This document shows positions 52,134 through 63,112 of a stretch of 64,000 bases of DNA, piece by piece. The stretch is from NCBI RefSeq assembly GCF_006351925.1, contig NZ_CP040924.1, positions 3,725,501-3,789,500 of the forward strand, written 5' to 3'. Source of the stretch: Clostridium thermarum. Lineage in GTDB: Bacteria > Bacillota > Clostridia > Clostridiales > Clostridiaceae. The position numbers were made by a program, and so were the translations under genes. The notes beneath the pieces were generated by a model that saw only the letters and a list, made by a program, of their open reading frames with translations, searched no databases and was not told the DNA's origin. Position 1 is the stretch's first letter. Each line of letters starts with the position of its first letter.

Positions 52134-53603
52134 CTACTGTAAGTCTATTAAATCCACATTATCTAAATACCCATAAGTATTGTAGCTGTCAATCATCCAC
52201 TTACCGGTAGCTTCATCATAGTACATATTTAAGGTAAGGATATCCCTATTATCATAATCAATAAAAGTATACTCTGCACCTACATATATAGTAAACATAT
52301 CTCTTCCTGTGTTATTATCCTTATAAACATACAACGCCTCTCCATTTATGTAAGCCTTATTAAAGATGTAGTCCTCTGGTATATCCCAATAATTATTCCT
52401 TTCAAACTCATACTTACAATTATCTGTGGCATTGACCAATAAGTCTTTGTTAAGAGAGCTTTTTGCCGTATAATAGGAGACAATAAAATCTTTAATATAG
52501 GGTGCTGCAGACTTTATAAAATCTGAATCCTTTATTTTAAACTCTTCTATGAAAAAATCATAAAACATGTCATCTGAGTTATAATCAATTGAAACGAGGT
52601 TTCCCCATGGGTATTTTTTAGAAAATACTATTGTTCTGTTATTATCATCAGGAAAGGGTCCTATCTCGCTGCCTTCCAAACCAATCTCCATGTTTGTTTC
52701 CATACCATCCACAGATACTTTTAAACTATCTGTACTTGCATAACAGTATACCGTCTTGAGGTTAAAGTCTGCATAATAGGAAAATTCATTATTCGTAAGC
52801 TCTACCTTTTCTTCAATAACTGAACTACCAAACTCATTTTCATATACAAACTCCAACTTGTAACTTCCAGGTATAAAAGGACCATATTTTTTTACAACTC
52901 CATCCTTTTGACTTTTGCCTATAGATACTCCATTTAACTTAATATTGACCCCTTCATAATTTGAAGACAGTTTTAGATATTGCGGTTCAACTTCCATAAC
53001 ATATTTCTTGAACACAAGAAGTGTTCTTCCATTCTCTGTCATGGAAAAGTTTTCGAACTTTCTGCCCTGTGACAATTTTTCTATCAACTCTTCTTTAAAA
53101 TACTCATCTTTATTTATGTATTTCAATAGAATCTCTGTACTAGCTTCGTCAATTTTCATGTCCTCCTCTGAGGAATATAAATATTTTATAAGTTCCTTTG
53201 CGTCATTTTCGTTTATGGCTTTTTCAATTTTCTTTACTACTTGTCCTTCGCTGGTTATGTATCTACCTATACCAAAGAAAGCTCCCCCTCCTAATAAAAT
53301 TAGAATGATGGCTGATATAGCTATTTTTAGGCCTAGGCCCATAGGTTTTCTTGGAGCTTTTATCTTTGTAACGTTCATTGCCGGTACAGGTCCACCAAAA
53401 GACACAGGGTTTTGCTGATAGTTGTAGGTATTTTCTACTGGCACATTTTGAGTATCACCTAAGTTGTCTGTATGTACTGATTGCGGTTCTACTGAAAGAG
53501 GCACTTGCCCATTATTATCAACTACCATTAAATTCTTTCCACACCTTTGACAGAACCTTTGCCCTTCTTGTAATTGTTGTCCGCAATTCCCGCAGAATTT
53601 CAT
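52134..53603 (-). CDS. TcaA-like zinc-ribbon membrane protein
   Basis: 489 residues. An N-terminal zinc ribbon (FCGNCG and FCQRCG, residues 3-22) is followed by a Gln/Pro/Asn linker, a transmembrane helix (about 91-113) and a long extracellular part with repeated beta domains (about 120-489). This is the plan of the TcaA / YvbJ family, implicated in cell-wall stress and glycopeptide responses in some Firmicutes. The role here is unknown. GGGG precedes the ATG by about 10 bases. It is an independent unit. Confidence 0.75.
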   Translation of the reverse strand: MKFCGNCGQQLQEGQRFCQRCGKNLMVVDNNGQVPLSVEPQSVHTDNLGDTQNVPVENTYNYQQNPVSFGGPVPAMNVTKIKAPRKPMGLGLKIAISAIILILLGGGAFFGIGRYITSEGQVVKKIEKAINENDAKELIKYLYSSEEDMKIDEASTEILLKYINKDEYFKEELIEKLSQGRKFENFSMTENGRTLLVFKKYVMEVEPQYLKLSSNYEGVNIKLNGVSIGKSQKDGVVKKYGPFIPGSYKLEFVYENEFGSSVIEEKVELTNNEFSYYADFNLKTVYCYASTDSLKVSVDGMETNMEIGLEGSEIGPFPDDNNRTIVFSKKYPWGNLVSIDYNSDDMFYDFFIEEFKIKDSDFIKSAAPYIKDFIVSYYTAKSSLNKDLLVNATDNCKYEFERNNYWDIPEDYIFNKAYINGEALYVYKDNNTGRDMFTIYVGAEYTFIDYDNRDILTLNMYYDEATGKWMIDSYNTYGYLDNVDLIDLQ

Positions 53604-53675
53604 AATTTTACTACCCCACCTTATTTTATAACTTTAACTAAATTATATCAGATATACCTACTACTATCAAACAAA

Positions 53676-53696
53676 AGGTCCAGTTAAACTGGACCT
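53676..53696 (-). terminator. Terminator of the GH2 gene
   Basis: AGGTCCAGT (53676-53684) pairs with ACTGGACCT (53688-53696) around TAA. It is followed by TTTTGTTTG on the minus strand. Confidence 0.85.
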
Positions 53697-53700
53697 ACCT

Positions 53701-55470
53701 TTAGTAATTATAAAATTTTTTTAATATATAATAAGCTAACTTTTTATATTTTTTATCTGCTGATAACAAACCTTTCAGATTATATCCCTTTTGATATTGG
53801 TTTGTCCTTCTCGGACTCCTAAAATCATATAAAATCCATGGACTAATTCCTCTGATATAGGGAACATCCTTTATTATTTTCAACTGCTTTCTATATACAT
53901 CTGCCTGACAATCTTCGGTAAAGAACTCATCTATGGTTCCCATGTGGCCAGATAATGCTTCTGCTCCAAATTCCGCAAGGATAACTGGTCTGTTTGGTCT
54001 GCTGTTCCTAAAGGCTTCTATAAGGAGATTAAAATTACCATTATACCACCCGTAATATTCATTTATGCCTATAATATCAAGATACTGGATCAACCTGTCA
54101 CTTATTATATTTTTCTCAGCATTTATTAGGCATCCTGCAGATACCAGTCTTGTATCATCCATATTTTTTACGGTATCTACCAGTTCTTTCATGAATACAA
54201 GCCTAGCATCTGTATCGATATTTTCATTACCGATAGACCATATTATAACACTGGCTCTATTATAATCTCTTATCATCAGCTCGCATAACTGATTCTTTGC
54301 ATCCTCCAAGGTGGCAGAATTATCAAAGTCTACAGCCCAATTAACCGCAATTTCCTCCCAAAGCATAATTCCAAATTGGTCTGCAGCCTCAGTTATTTTC
54401 TCTGAATGAGGATAGTGGGCAAGTCGCACAAAATTGCAGTTTAATTCCTTGGCCAATTTTATATTTTCTATTATTTCTTCTTCACTTAAAGCTTTTCCAT
54501 TTTCTATACTGTCTTCATGGCAGCATATCCCCTTCAAATAGATACTTTGTCCATTTAGATAAATTTCTGTACCTTTCACACTTATTTCTCTAAATCCAAC
54601 CTTATCCATTACAAAGTCATCTCCGTATTGGACTTGAACAGTATAGAGGGTAGGGTTGTCCGGACTCCATGGCTCCAATTGAACCTTCAGCTCCATTTCA
54701 CCTCTACCGTTATTAACGTTAAACTCCTTTTTTACTCCCAAATCCGGTATAGTCAATAATGCCTTCCCGTTTAAATTATTACCATCCACCTCTACTGAAA
54801 TCTTTATTTTTTGAAGGTTTGTCCCATCTACCACATTAGCTCTAAAGGTTTTTATAAAGGTTTGAGGTAATCTTATTAGTTCTACGTCCCTGTATATACC
54901 ACCATAATTAAACCAATCTCGGTTGTCTGTAGGTATACTCTCTCTTCTTCTTATATTGTTTACTACAACATGTATTCTATTTTCCTCTAAAAGTCGGTCT
55001 GTTACTTCTATATAAAAAGGCGTAGATCCACCTTTATGATATGCTATAAATTCTTTATTTAAAAATATCCTGCATTGATAATTCACTGCACCAAACTTTA
55101 GGAATACTCTATCTTCACTTTTCTTCAAGTATTTAAACTTTCTTGTATAAACCGCTGTGCCCTCATAATAAAAATACTTATCATCAGCCATGTTCCAGCA
55201 AGCCGGTACATATACCCTCTCCCAGTCATCAAAACTGTAATCACAAGGTAACTCTCTTCCTTCTTTGTCCTTTGAATTTTCTTTGAACCATTCTGCCCTT
55301 AAAAAGGTATCATATGGGTCGATTAGGAAGTTCCAATAACCATTGAGCTTTTCCTTTGTCCTAAATCTGTCATAAATCATACTTTCATATGTAACAATAT
55401 TATGACTATACTTACTATTGTACTCATTGTTATAAATGTGTTTTAAATATCCATTGCCATTAGGCTGCAT
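53701..55470 (-). CDS. GH2 glycosidase, beta-glucuronidase-like
   Basis: 589 residues: a sugar-binding jelly roll (about 30-205), an Ig-like domain (about 205-300) and a TIM barrel. Glu416 in WSIGNEN is the acid/base and Glu500 in VILAEFGAEA the nucleophile. The size and the NRDWFNYGGIYRDVEL segment suit beta-glucuronidase rather than the larger beta-galactosidases. Glucuronic acid side chains occur on xylan, which links it to the locus 9 kb away, but it lies in a separate unit. No signal peptide is seen. AGGGGG precedes the ATG. Confidence 0.88.
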   Translation of the reverse strand: MQPNGNGYLKHIYNNEYNSKYSHNIVTYESMIYDRFRTKEKLNGYWNFLIDPYDTFLRAEWFKENSKDKEGRELPCDYSFDDWERVYVPACWNMADDKYFYYEGTAVYTRKFKYLKKSEDRVFLKFGAVNYQCRIFLNKEFIAYHKGGSTPFYIEVTDRLLEENRIHVVVNNIRRRESIPTDNRDWFNYGGIYRDVELIRLPQTFIKTFRANVVDGTNLQKIKISVEVDGNNLNGKALLTIPDLGVKKEFNVNNGRGEMELKVQLEPWSPDNPTLYTVQVQYGDDFVMDKVGFREISVKGTEIYLNGQSIYLKGICCHEDSIENGKALSEEEIIENIKLAKELNCNFVRLAHYPHSEKITEAADQFGIMLWEEIAVNWAVDFDNSATLEDAKNQLCELMIRDYNRASVIIWSIGNENIDTDARLVFMKELVDTVKNMDDTRLVSAGCLINAEKNIISDRLIQYLDIIGINEYYGWYNGNFNLLIEAFRNSRPNRPVILAEFGAEALSGHMGTIDEFFTEDCQADVYRKQLKIIKDVPYIRGISPWILYDFRSPRRTNQYQKGYNLKGLLSADKKYKKLAYYILKKFYNY

Positions 55471-55677
55471 TTTTAATTGTCCCCCTAAGTTATGTCCAAT
55501 CTAAGTTGAACTTTCTATAGTTTCAAAAATATTATATCACATCCTAATATGTATGTGTATGTGCTCTATTTATGCTGACATTGATTATTCTTTAACATTT
55601 TCTATCTAAATTTTGAAGGACTTTTAGATTTTATGAAGAATTAATACATGGAAGAATTTCATAGAAGGAGTTGTTAA

Positions 55678-56265
55678 GTGATGAAATCTTTAAAGGGAAC
55701 AAAAACAGCTGAAAATTTAATGAAGGCATTTGCAGGGGAATCACAGGCAAGAAACAGATATACATATTATGCATCTGTAGCAAAGAAGGAAGGCTATGTA
55801 CAAATAGCAAACATTTTTACTGAAACAGCAGATAATGAAAAGGAACATGCAAAGAGATTCTTTAAGTTCTTAAATGAAAGCTTAAATACTGAAATGGTTG
55901 AAATAACAGCTTCTTATCCAGTTGGACTAGGAGATACCAAAGCTAATTTGTTAGCTGCTGCTAACGGTGAAAATGAAGAATGGGTTGACTTATACCCAGA
56001 ATTTGCAAAGGTTGCTGATGAAGAAGGCTTCCCTGCAGTAGCACTAGCTTTCAGAAAAATAGCAGAAGTTGAAAAGCATCATGAAGAAAGATATAGAAAA
56101 TTATTAGAAAATCTTGAAAATAACAAAGTGTTTAAGAAGGATACTGAATTAATGTGGAAGTGTAACAACTGTGGGTACATCCATGTTGGTGAATCGGCTC
56201 CACAAACATGCCCAGCTTGCCTACATCCACAAGGCTATTTCGAAGTATTAGCAGATAACTTCTAA
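55678..56265 (+). CDS. rbr: Rubrerythrin
   Basis: 195 residues. The N-terminal four-helix bundle has the diiron ligands ([37 protein letters not shown]), and the C-terminal rubredoxin domain has [12 protein letters not shown] and [11 protein letters not shown] with four Cys for one iron. It reduces hydrogen peroxide in anaerobes. A GTG at 55678 and an ATG at 55681 are both possible; GGAG lies 7 and 10 bases upstream. A 207-base region before it holds the promoter; I saw no clear PerR box. It is monocistronic. Confidence 0.95.
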   Translation: MMKSLKGTKTAENLMKAFAGESQARNRYTYYASVAKKEGYVQIANIFTETADNEKEHAKRFFKFLNESLNTEMVEITASYPVGLGDTKANLLAAANGENEEWVDLYPEFAKVADEEGFPAVALAFRKIAEVEKHHEERYRKLLENLENNKVFKKDTELMWKCNNCGYIHVGESAPQTCPACLHPQGYFEVLADNF

Positions 56266-56292
56266 AAAAGTTGCCCTCTTGGGCAACTTTTT
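56265..56292. terminator. Bidirectional terminator between rbr and dnaB
   Basis: AAAAAGTTGCCC (56265-56276) pairs perfectly with GGGCAACTTTTT (56281-56292) around TCTT. Confidence 0.92.
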
Positions 56293-56297
56293 ATTGG

Positions 56298-57680
56298 TTA
56301 AAAGTTTTGGTGTACATTATCCAGATTACCAAATTTACTATACTGTCCAAGCCAAGCAAGCTTTACTGTACCTACCGGGCCATTTCTTTGCTTAGCAATA
56401 ATGACTTCAGCAATATTTTTATCCTCAGTTTCCTTATTGTAATATTCATCTCTATAAAGGAACATAACTACGTCAGCATCCTGCTCAATAGAACCGGATT
56501 CTCTAAGGTCAGACAACATTGGTCTGTGGTCTGCTCTTTGTTCAGGAGCACGGGATAACTGGGACAATGCTATAACGGGACACTGCATCTCCTTTGCAAG
56601 AGCCTTGATAGATCTGGATATTTCAGAAACTTCCTGCTGTCTGTTATCACTACCGGGGCTTCCTGACATAAGCTGAAGGTAGTCAATCATTATTAGATCA
56701 ATTCCATGCTCCATCTTTATTCTTCTGCACTTTGACCTCATTTCCATAACAGAAACTCCGGCAGTATCATCAATGTATATCTTAGCTGCTGCAAGAGGTC
56801 CGGAAACTCTGGCGATGCTTTCCCAGTCCTTATCATCTAAGTTACCGGTTCTAAGCTTCTGAAAGTCAACATTTGCCTGGGAACAGAGTAATTTATAAGC
56901 CAACTGTTCCTTTGACATTTCTAATGAGAATATAACCACACTTTTTCCGCACTTAAGAGCTGCATGCTCACAAAGATTTAGAGAAAAGGTTGTCTTACCC
57001 ATAGAAGGTCTTGCTGCTACCAAAATCATATCGCCCTTTTGGAAACCAGAGGTCTTATTGTCTAAATCTCTAAAGCCAGATTCAATTCCTGTAAACTGCC
57101 CCTTATTATTGAACAGTCTCTCAATTTCTAAAAAACCTCTTTCCAAAACTGCACTAATAGGTTCAAAATCACTTGTAGATCTCTTTTCTGAAATATCAAA
57201 TATTCTCTTTTCAGCTAGATCTAATACACTTTCTACATCATCCTGTCTTGCATAGCAATCCTCTATTATCTCTGTAGATGACCTTATTAATTTTCTTAGC
57301 ATTGACTTTTCCTCTACAATCTTTATATAGGATTGTAGATGAGCTGTCGTTGGTACTGAATCACTTATTTGCGTAATATATGTGATTCCCCCTGCTGCCT
57401 CTAATCTATCAGTAGCTTGTAAGTGTTCAATGAGCGTAACTAAATCTATAGGAGTATCCTTTTGGAACAATTCTACAATAGCTGAGAAAATAACCTTGTG
57501 GGAATCCCTATAAAAATCTTCACTTTTTAAAACTTCCACAGCCTGAGCTATGGAAGCCTTATCAATAATCATTGAGCCAATAACGGATTGCTCTGCATCT
57601 ATATTTTGAGGAAGGCTTCTTAGTATGGGGGCTACCTGAGCATTAATCTGACTGCCGGCATTTTGTTGATTATTCTCCAC
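56298..57680 (-). CDS. dnaB: Replicative DNA helicase
   Basis: 460 residues. The N-terminal primase-interacting domain (about 20-125) and the RecA-like C-terminal motor are present: Walker A in AARPSMGKTTFSLNL, Walker B in IDLIMIDYLQLMSG and DLRESGSIEQDADVVMFLYR near the end. A hexameric 5'-3' helicase of the replisome. It starts at a GTG with GGAGAG 7 bases upstream. It is the last gene of the mazG-like/yybS/gdpP/rplI/lonC/dnaB cluster and ends at the shared terminator. Confidence 0.97.
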   Translation of the reverse strand: MENNQQNAGSQINAQVAPILRSLPQNIDAEQSVIGSMIIDKASIAQAVEVLKSEDFYRDSHKVIFSAIVELFQKDTPIDLVTLIEHLQATDRLEAAGGITYITQISDSVPTTAHLQSYIKIVEEKSMLRKLIRSSTEIIEDCYARQDDVESVLDLAEKRIFDISEKRSTSDFEPISAVLERGFLEIERLFNNKGQFTGIESGFRDLDNKTSGFQKGDMILVAARPSMGKTTFSLNLCEHAALKCGKSVVIFSLEMSKEQLAYKLLCSQANVDFQKLRTGNLDDKDWESIARVSGPLAAAKIYIDDTAGVSVMEMRSKCRRIKMEHGIDLIMIDYLQLMSGSPGSDNRQQEVSEISRSIKALAKEMQCPVIALSQLSRAPEQRADHRPMLSDLRESGSIEQDADVVMFLYRDEYYNKETEDKNIAEVIIAKQRNGPVGTVKLAWLGQYSKFGNLDNVHQNF

Positions 57681-57705
57681 ACTTAATCTCTCCTACTACT
57701 ATAGT

Positions 57706-59604
57706 TTAAAATACATATTTCATCAGTTCTTCTATATCAGAAACTGCTTTTACTTCTATGTCTCTAAGTCCCACAGGAACTTCCTTATAATTATCTTCTG
57801 GAACTAATACGAGCTTAATTCCCTTTCTCCTAGCACCATATACCTTCTCAAAAATTCCGCCTACAGGTTTTATTTTTCCTCTAAGGGAAATTTCTCCGGT
57901 TATAGCAACATCTTGCCTTATAGGCTTATTTAACAGTGCGCTTATAATACATACTGTTATTGCTGCTCCGGCAGAAGGACCATCTATTCTTCCTCCACCA
58001 ATTACATTGACATGAACATCGTAGTCCTTAATGTCCTTATCAGTAATTTTTCTTATAACCGAAGCAGCATTAAATACAGAGTCCTTTGCCATTGAACCTG
58101 CAGTATCATTAAATCGCATTTGACCTGCGCCCTTTTCTCTGGCTTCAAACACTGACGCTTCAATTTCTATGGTAGATCCAATGTAGCCTGAAACTCCTAA
58201 GCCATAAATATGTCCAACCTCATGGCTTTGGCTTTTATCCAGTTGCTCGTATGGTGTTAATCTTCCTATTGATATTACTTCTTCCATGTCTTGTAGAGTA
58301 ATCTTAACCTTATTTTCCGCTAATTGGTTCTTATTATATAGAACATATCCATAGGCATCAGAAAGTATATTAACAGCTTTTCTGCCTTCTATGGTATATC
58401 TGCTTATAAGCTCTGCTACACCATCTTCCATTTCTATATTTAACTTTTTTGCAGCATTTAAAACAATATTCTCAATATCTTTTGCAGAAAGTGGTTCAAA
58501 GTATACTTCAGTACATCTTGACCTTAGAGCCGGATTTATCTCTTCAGGTTCTCTTGTTGTAGCTCCTATTAAAATAAAATCAGCAGGAGCTCCGTTTTCA
58601 AACAAATATTTAATATACTTTGGCGTATTCTCATCATCAGGATCATAGTATGAGGATGAAAATTCAACTCGCTTGTCCTCTAATACCTTTAAAAGTTTAT
58701 TTTGAAGAATACTATCAAGTTCTCCTATTTCATCTATGAATAAAACGCCGCCGTGTGCTTCTGTAACTAAACCCGGTTTTGGTTCAGGTACGCCTATTTC
58801 AGCTAAATCTCTCTTGCTTCCCTGATATATTGGATCATGGACAGACCCCAACAATGGATTAGTAATTTCTCTTGGGTCCCATCTAAGGGTTGTACCATCT
58901 ACTTCAACGAATTTAGCTTTATCACTGAATGGTGTATAAGAAAGTTTCTTTGCTTCCTCTAAGGCTAATCTTGCAGCGGTAGTTTTTCCAACCCCTGGAG
59001 GTCCATATAATATAATATGCTGTGGATATGGTGATGCTATTTTAGATAACAAGGCTTTTATAGCTCTTTCTTGTCCAACAATTTCAGAAAAGCTTTCAGG
59101 CCTTAAAAGTGTCTGTACATTTTTTGAAAGCTTTCGAGTGTCCAATACCTCTAACTCAGCATATTTCTTTAAGGTCTTTGCATTTTCAGGACCTTTTTGT
59201 TTTCTTATAATACCTAATCTTACTTCATCCACATACTTGTCCTGTCTATCCATAAGAGCTTGCTCTACTTGAGCTTCAATTTCATTTTGAACATATCTTC
59301 TAGCTATAGCTTCTGATAGCCATTTATTTATATCTTCAAGCACAGCATGCACTTCGTCATCTGTAGGTACAGTGACGGCAATTCCCTTACCATCACTTAC
59401 AATTTTATTTAATGCATATATTCTTTTGTATATATCTTCACTATTAACATACTTCTGAAGCTTGTATTTTACAGTTCTAGCCTTAACAGCACCTTGATCT
59501 AATACGTTGTTTGCTACCTCAAATAATACTTTAATCTGTGATTCCAATGACATTTTATCTGTTATGTCCAGTCGGGATTCATATATTTTGAACTGTGATT
59601 TCAA
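57706..59604 (-). CDS. lonC: Lon-family ATP-dependent protease (LonC type)
   Basis: 632 residues. An AAA+ module (about 165-420) has Walker A in YGPPGVGKTTAARLA and Walker B in GGVLFIDEIGEL, and the C-terminal Lon protease domain has the catalytic Ser in IDGPSAGAA and the Lys near RRKGIKLVLVP. The classic Lon N-terminal substrate domain is absent, as in LonB/LonC types. Its position between rplI and dnaB is typical of clostridia. The start is a TTG with GAGGAGG upstream. It lies 25 bases behind rplI. Confidence 0.93.
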   Translation of the reverse strand: MKSQFKIYESRLDITDKMSLESQIKVLFEVANNVLDQGAVKARTVKYKLQKYVNSEDIYKRIYALNKIVSDGKGIAVTVPTDDEVHAVLEDINKWLSEAIARRYVQNEIEAQVEQALMDRQDKYVDEVRLGIIRKQKGPENAKTLKKYAELEVLDTRKLSKNVQTLLRPESFSEIVGQERAIKALLSKIASPYPQHIILYGPPGVGKTTAARLALEEAKKLSYTPFSDKAKFVEVDGTTLRWDPREITNPLLGSVHDPIYQGSKRDLAEIGVPEPKPGLVTEAHGGVLFIDEIGELDSILQNKLLKVLEDKRVEFSSSYYDPDDENTPKYIKYLFENGAPADFILIGATTREPEEINPALRSRCTEVYFEPLSAKDIENIVLNAAKKLNIEMEDGVAELISRYTIEGRKAVNILSDAYGYVLYNKNQLAENKVKITLQDMEEVISIGRLTPYEQLDKSQSHEVGHIYGLGVSGYIGSTIEIEASVFEAREKGAGQMRFNDTAGSMAKDSVFNAASVIRKITDKDIKDYDVHVNVIGGGRIDGPSAGAAITVCIISALLNKPIRQDVAITGEISLRGKIKPVGGIFEKVYGARRKGIKLVLVPEDNYKEVPVGLRDIEVKAVSDIEELMKYVF

Positions 59605-59629
59605 TGTGTATCCTCCTCTTGTATTGTGC

Positions 59630-60073
59630 CTATTGCTCAGAAACTACAACCTTCATCTTTGTAGAAACTTCAGCATAAAGCTTTACTTCTACATCATATA
59701 CTCCAGTTTGTTTTATTGTATCTATAACAACCTTCTTCTTATCTATTTCAACGTTGTATTGTTTCTTAATCATATCAGCTACATCTTTATTTGTAATAGC
59801 TCCAAAGAGTCTTCCGTTATCTCCACACTTTACAGCTATTTTTACTTCTTTACCTTTTAACTTCTCAGCTAAAGTCTGAGCTTCTTCTATCTCTGCTAAT
59901 TTCTTTTTTCTTTCATTTTCTTTCTTTTGGTTTATTATGTGCAGGTTTTCTGCTGTAGCTTCTTGAGCTAACTTTCTTGGAAAAAGATAATTACGTGCAT
60001 ATCCGTCAGAGGCTTCAACCACATCCCCCTTCTTTCCCATGTTCTTTATATCTTGCAGTAAAATTACTTTCAT
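59630..60073 (-). CDS. rplI: 50S ribosomal protein L9
   Basis: 147 residues, full length. [20 protein letters not shown] is the conserved N-terminal rRNA-binding domain, followed by a long helix and the C-terminal domain (about 80-147). Its ATG overlaps the gdpP stop by one base (TAATG), so the two are coupled. Confidence 0.97.
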   Translation of the reverse strand: MKVILLQDIKNMGKKGDVVEASDGYARNYLFPRKLAQEATAENLHIINQKKENERKKKLAEIEEAQTLAEKLKGKEVKIAVKCGDNGRLFGAITNKDVADMIKKQYNVEIDKKKVVIDTIKQTGVYDVEVKLYAEVSTKMKVVVSEQ

Positions 60074-62055
60074 TATTTCTCACCTTCCATTAAGTTTTTG
60101 TCGATGGCTTCTTTGAGAGCCTTTAAACCTTCTTCAACCGTTGTGTTAAAAAGTTTAGTACCAGCAATATTCATATGTCCACCACCGCCTAAAGCTTCCA
60201 TGATTACCTGCACATTTACATCTCCAAGGGATCTTCCACTAATGTATAAATCATTTTCTATTTTAACAAATACAAAAGATGCTTGAATACCTGTAATATT
60301 TAGCAGTTCATCCGCTGCCTGGGCAGCTAACACAGTATCTTCTATATAAGGTGGGCATACTGCAATTGCAATATTATTTTCCACAGTAGCTGATTTAATA
60401 ATTTCTGATCTTTGTATATAGGTATTTAGGTCATCTGAGAATAGCTTTTTTACATCCACAGTGTCGGCACCAAGTCTCCTTAAGAATGAGGCAGCTTCAA
60501 AGGTTCTTACCCCTGTTTTAAAATAAAAGTTCTTGGTATCCACACAAATCCCGGCTAGTAAGGATTCGGCCTCCAGCTGCTTTAGCTTTGGCTTATCTAT
60601 TATATACTGAATAATCTCCGTAATAAGTTCGGAGGTAGAGGAAGCATAAGGTTCCATATAACTAAGTATAGCATTTTCTATGTAGTCTGCTGACTTTCTA
60701 TGATGGTCGATTATTACGACCCTCTTTATCTCTTTAACTAATTCTTCATTAAGTATGTAGCCTTTATTATGAACGTCTACAATAATAAGCAGACTGTTTT
60801 CATCCATCCTTGCTTTGCAAGCCTCAGAGTTTATAAATACATCTTCATAATCAGGGTCCTTTTTAAACTTTTCTAAGAGCTGTTTTACGCCGCTGTTAGG
60901 AGGTTCTAATATTATATAACTCTCTTTTTTCAGGTTTCTTATAATACTATTTAGACCTACAGCCGCACCAAGACAATCCACATCGGGATTTTTATGTCCC
61001 ATAATAAAAACTGTACTGCTTTCATTTATTAAATCCCTAAGAGCATGAGCTATAACTCTAGCTCTCACTCTGGTTCTTTTCTCCATTTCCTTAGTCTTAC
61101 CACCAAAGAATAAAAGCCTTTCACCATATTTAACAACAACTTGGTCTCCCCCCCTGCCAAGAGCTAATTCTTTAGCAGAGTTGGCAAAGTTGTGATTTTC
61201 TAAAGGGCTGTTTCCACCACGGCCAACACCAATACTAAGTGTAACGGAAAGCTTGTTACCCATACTTATTTCTCTTATTACATCCAAGATGTCAAACTTT
61301 TTCTTAATTTCTTCTTCTAAATATTTTTCTTGTACTGAAAGAACATATTTATTGGAAGCATACTTTCTTACAAGAGCATTAATGCCTTGTGCATAGTTGT
61401 TAATATTTCTTTCAATCTCTGCTACCAAAAGGGGTCTTTGCCCATCATCCACAGTCTTTAGTATATCATCTAAATTGTCTACTTCTATAAGCATAACACT
61501 TTCTCTGTTGTCATATATTTTTTTTGCTTCGGTTATATCATAAAAGTAAAATAGAATTATATCATCTTTATCATTTTTATTATCTGAAACATGAACAATA
61601 CTGGTATATACGTGATAGTATCTTTCTTTGATGTTTATATATTCAAAATGATTATCCTTTGATTCTGTGATAGCGCTTATTTCTAAGCCCTTAATAATTG
61701 TACTTATTGATTTTCCCAGAATTTGCTCTTGCTTCAAAATCGATGACATATTTTGATTATACCAAACAATATTCCCCTGGCTACCCGTTATTATCAATGG
61801 AAAGGGTAAGTTTATCAAGGTATTTCTTGTAGCAGTATCTAGCTTCATAGAGAAGTCTTCTATAAATTTCTGCCATTCATCCTTTTTTGCCTCAGAGCTT
61901 TTTATATTGTACACTACTAATACAGCAAATAGCATCAAAACCACTATTCCTTCAAAATTATGGCCATAGTAAAACAAAAGAGCTGTCAATAGAGCTATAA
62001 TTATCATATATACCCTGTTGCTGGGGGAAAAATAATTATACCTGTTATTATCCAT
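60073..62055 (-). CDS. gdpP: Cyclic-di-AMP phosphodiesterase
   Basis: 660 residues: two N-terminal membrane helices (about 12-50), a PAS domain (about 80-175), a degenerate GGDEF domain (about 180-310, SIGVGRGG instead of GGDEF), then DHH ([16 protein letters not shown] and VIIDHHRKS) and DHHA1 ([10 protein letters not shown]) domains. It hydrolyses c-di-AMP to pApA and so sets osmotic and wall homeostasis. It is followed by rplI with a one-base overlap and preceded by yybS. Confidence 0.95.
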   Translation of the reverse strand: MDNNRYNYFSPSNRVYMIIIALLTALLFYYGHNFEGIVVLMLFAVLVVYNIKSSEAKKDEWQKFIEDFSMKLDTATRNTLINLPFPLIITGSQGNIVWYNQNMSSILKQEQILGKSISTIIKGLEISAITESKDNHFEYINIKERYYHVYTSIVHVSDNKNDKDDIILFYFYDITEAKKIYDNRESVMLIEVDNLDDILKTVDDGQRPLLVAEIERNINNYAQGINALVRKYASNKYVLSVQEKYLEEEIKKKFDILDVIREISMGNKLSVTLSIGVGRGGNSPLENHNFANSAKELALGRGGDQVVVKYGERLLFFGGKTKEMEKRTRVRARVIAHALRDLINESSTVFIMGHKNPDVDCLGAAVGLNSIIRNLKKESYIILEPPNSGVKQLLEKFKKDPDYEDVFINSEACKARMDENSLLIIVDVHNKGYILNEELVKEIKRVVIIDHHRKSADYIENAILSYMEPYASSTSELITEIIQYIIDKPKLKQLEAESLLAGICVDTKNFYFKTGVRTFEAASFLRRLGADTVDVKKLFSDDLNTYIQRSEIIKSATVENNIAIAVCPPYIEDTVLAAQAADELLNITGIQASFVFVKIENDLYISGRSLGDVNVQVIMEALGGGGHMNIAGTKLFNTTVEEGLKALKEAIDKNLMEGEK

Positions 62056-62085
62056 AAAATTCCGCCTTCCAAATCTCTATAAAAC

Positions 62086-63078
62086 CTATTTTTTATTTCT
62101 GCCCTTAAATAATCTGTTTGGATCAACCTTTCTAAAATCAAAAATTAAATCTGCAAAACCGATATAAAGTGCCATAGTATTCATAGGTGGCAGTATCAAT
62201 GCCACTGTTATTATCACTGCTGAGGTTTTATTCATGTTAAACTTATTTTTAGCAAAATAGTATATGACAGCTGCTCCAATTAGCAATAGAGTGAACTGCA
62301 GAACTACAACCGCTGAAGAAAATATGTATTTGCCAATATCCAAATTTGTCCTATCTAATATTATACCTAGGCAAGTAATTATGATAATTAATGCACCTAT
62401 TCTGTTATCTATGTATACTCTTTCAAATGGTGTAATTTCTATAACCTCATATCTCAATCTCTTTAATATGCTTCTTGTTACTGTGAAATTTATAAAACCT
62501 ACACCAAATCCGTATAATACAAGGCCCCCAGGTAGTAAATAAAGAAACATCTCCGGGGTTATAGCTTCAATCATCTGCTTCAATTGTTCATACTGAGTAC
62601 TGTCTACAGTAGTACCGGTAATGCGGATTGATTGTTCAAAGGATTCCCGAACAAGGTCTATACTACTTTTTATCGTATTTACAATGAAATTTCTATCTGC
62701 AAAGAGCAGATAAAAAGACACGTTTAATGCCATTCCAATAATATAAACTATAGCTAATAGGAATACACTCCTTGACATTTTTACTCTATTTTTAAAGCAA
62801 TATCCCAATGCTAAGCCCGTTGGGCCATATATGCTTCCAACGCTTACTGCTATTTGGATCCCCATAGTCACTGCAACTAATATTATACTTACTACCAATG
62901 AACTCACAGCCAATTTAAAATCATGCCTTATATACAATATAGCAAAGGGTATTGGTAGTACAGCCAAAGCAACCATGCCAATAACAGGTACATAAAATAC
63001 AAAAAATGATATTACTATAGTTAGTGCTGCGAATAATCCTGCTTCAACAATCTTACTGGTATTATTTCTATTATCCAT
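62086..63078 (-). CDS. yybS: DUF2232 / YybS-family membrane protein
   Basis: About 330 residues with roughly nine hydrophobic helices. The N-terminal half resembles energy-coupling S-component-like proteins (EAGLFAALTIVISFFVFYVP, SVGSIYGPTGLALGY), and the C-terminal half fits DUF2232. In Firmicutes it accompanies gdpP and rplI, which is the case here. The function is not established; a transport or membrane-homeostasis role is inferred only from fold. The ATG at 63078 has GGAGG 5 bases upstream. Confidence 0.85.
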   Translation of the reverse strand: MDNRNNTSKIVEAGLFAALTIVISFFVFYVPVIGMVALAVLPIPFAILYIRHDFKLAVSSLVVSIILVAVTMGIQIAVSVGSIYGPTGLALGYCFKNRVKMSRSVFLLAIVYIIGMALNVSFYLLFADRNFIVNTIKSSIDLVRESFEQSIRITGTTVDSTQYEQLKQMIEAITPEMFLYLLPGGLVLYGFGVGFINFTVTRSILKRLRYEVIEITPFERVYIDNRIGALIIIITCLGIILDRTNLDIGKYIFSSAVVVLQFTLLLIGAAVIYYFAKNKFNMNKTSAVIITVALILPPMNTMALYIGFADLIFDFRKVDPNRLFKGRNKK

Positions 63079-63112
63079 TTCATCCTCCAAATACATTACT
63101 GTGGAATGCTTT

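Noticed and set aside
55500..55677. PerR box upstream of rubrerythrin
   Set aside because: No match close enough to the TTATAATNATTATAA consensus was found by eye.
59507..59860. Plus-strand frame opposite lonC and rplI
   Set aside because: Antisense to two conserved genes; product is Tyr/Phe/Ile-rich shadow sequence.
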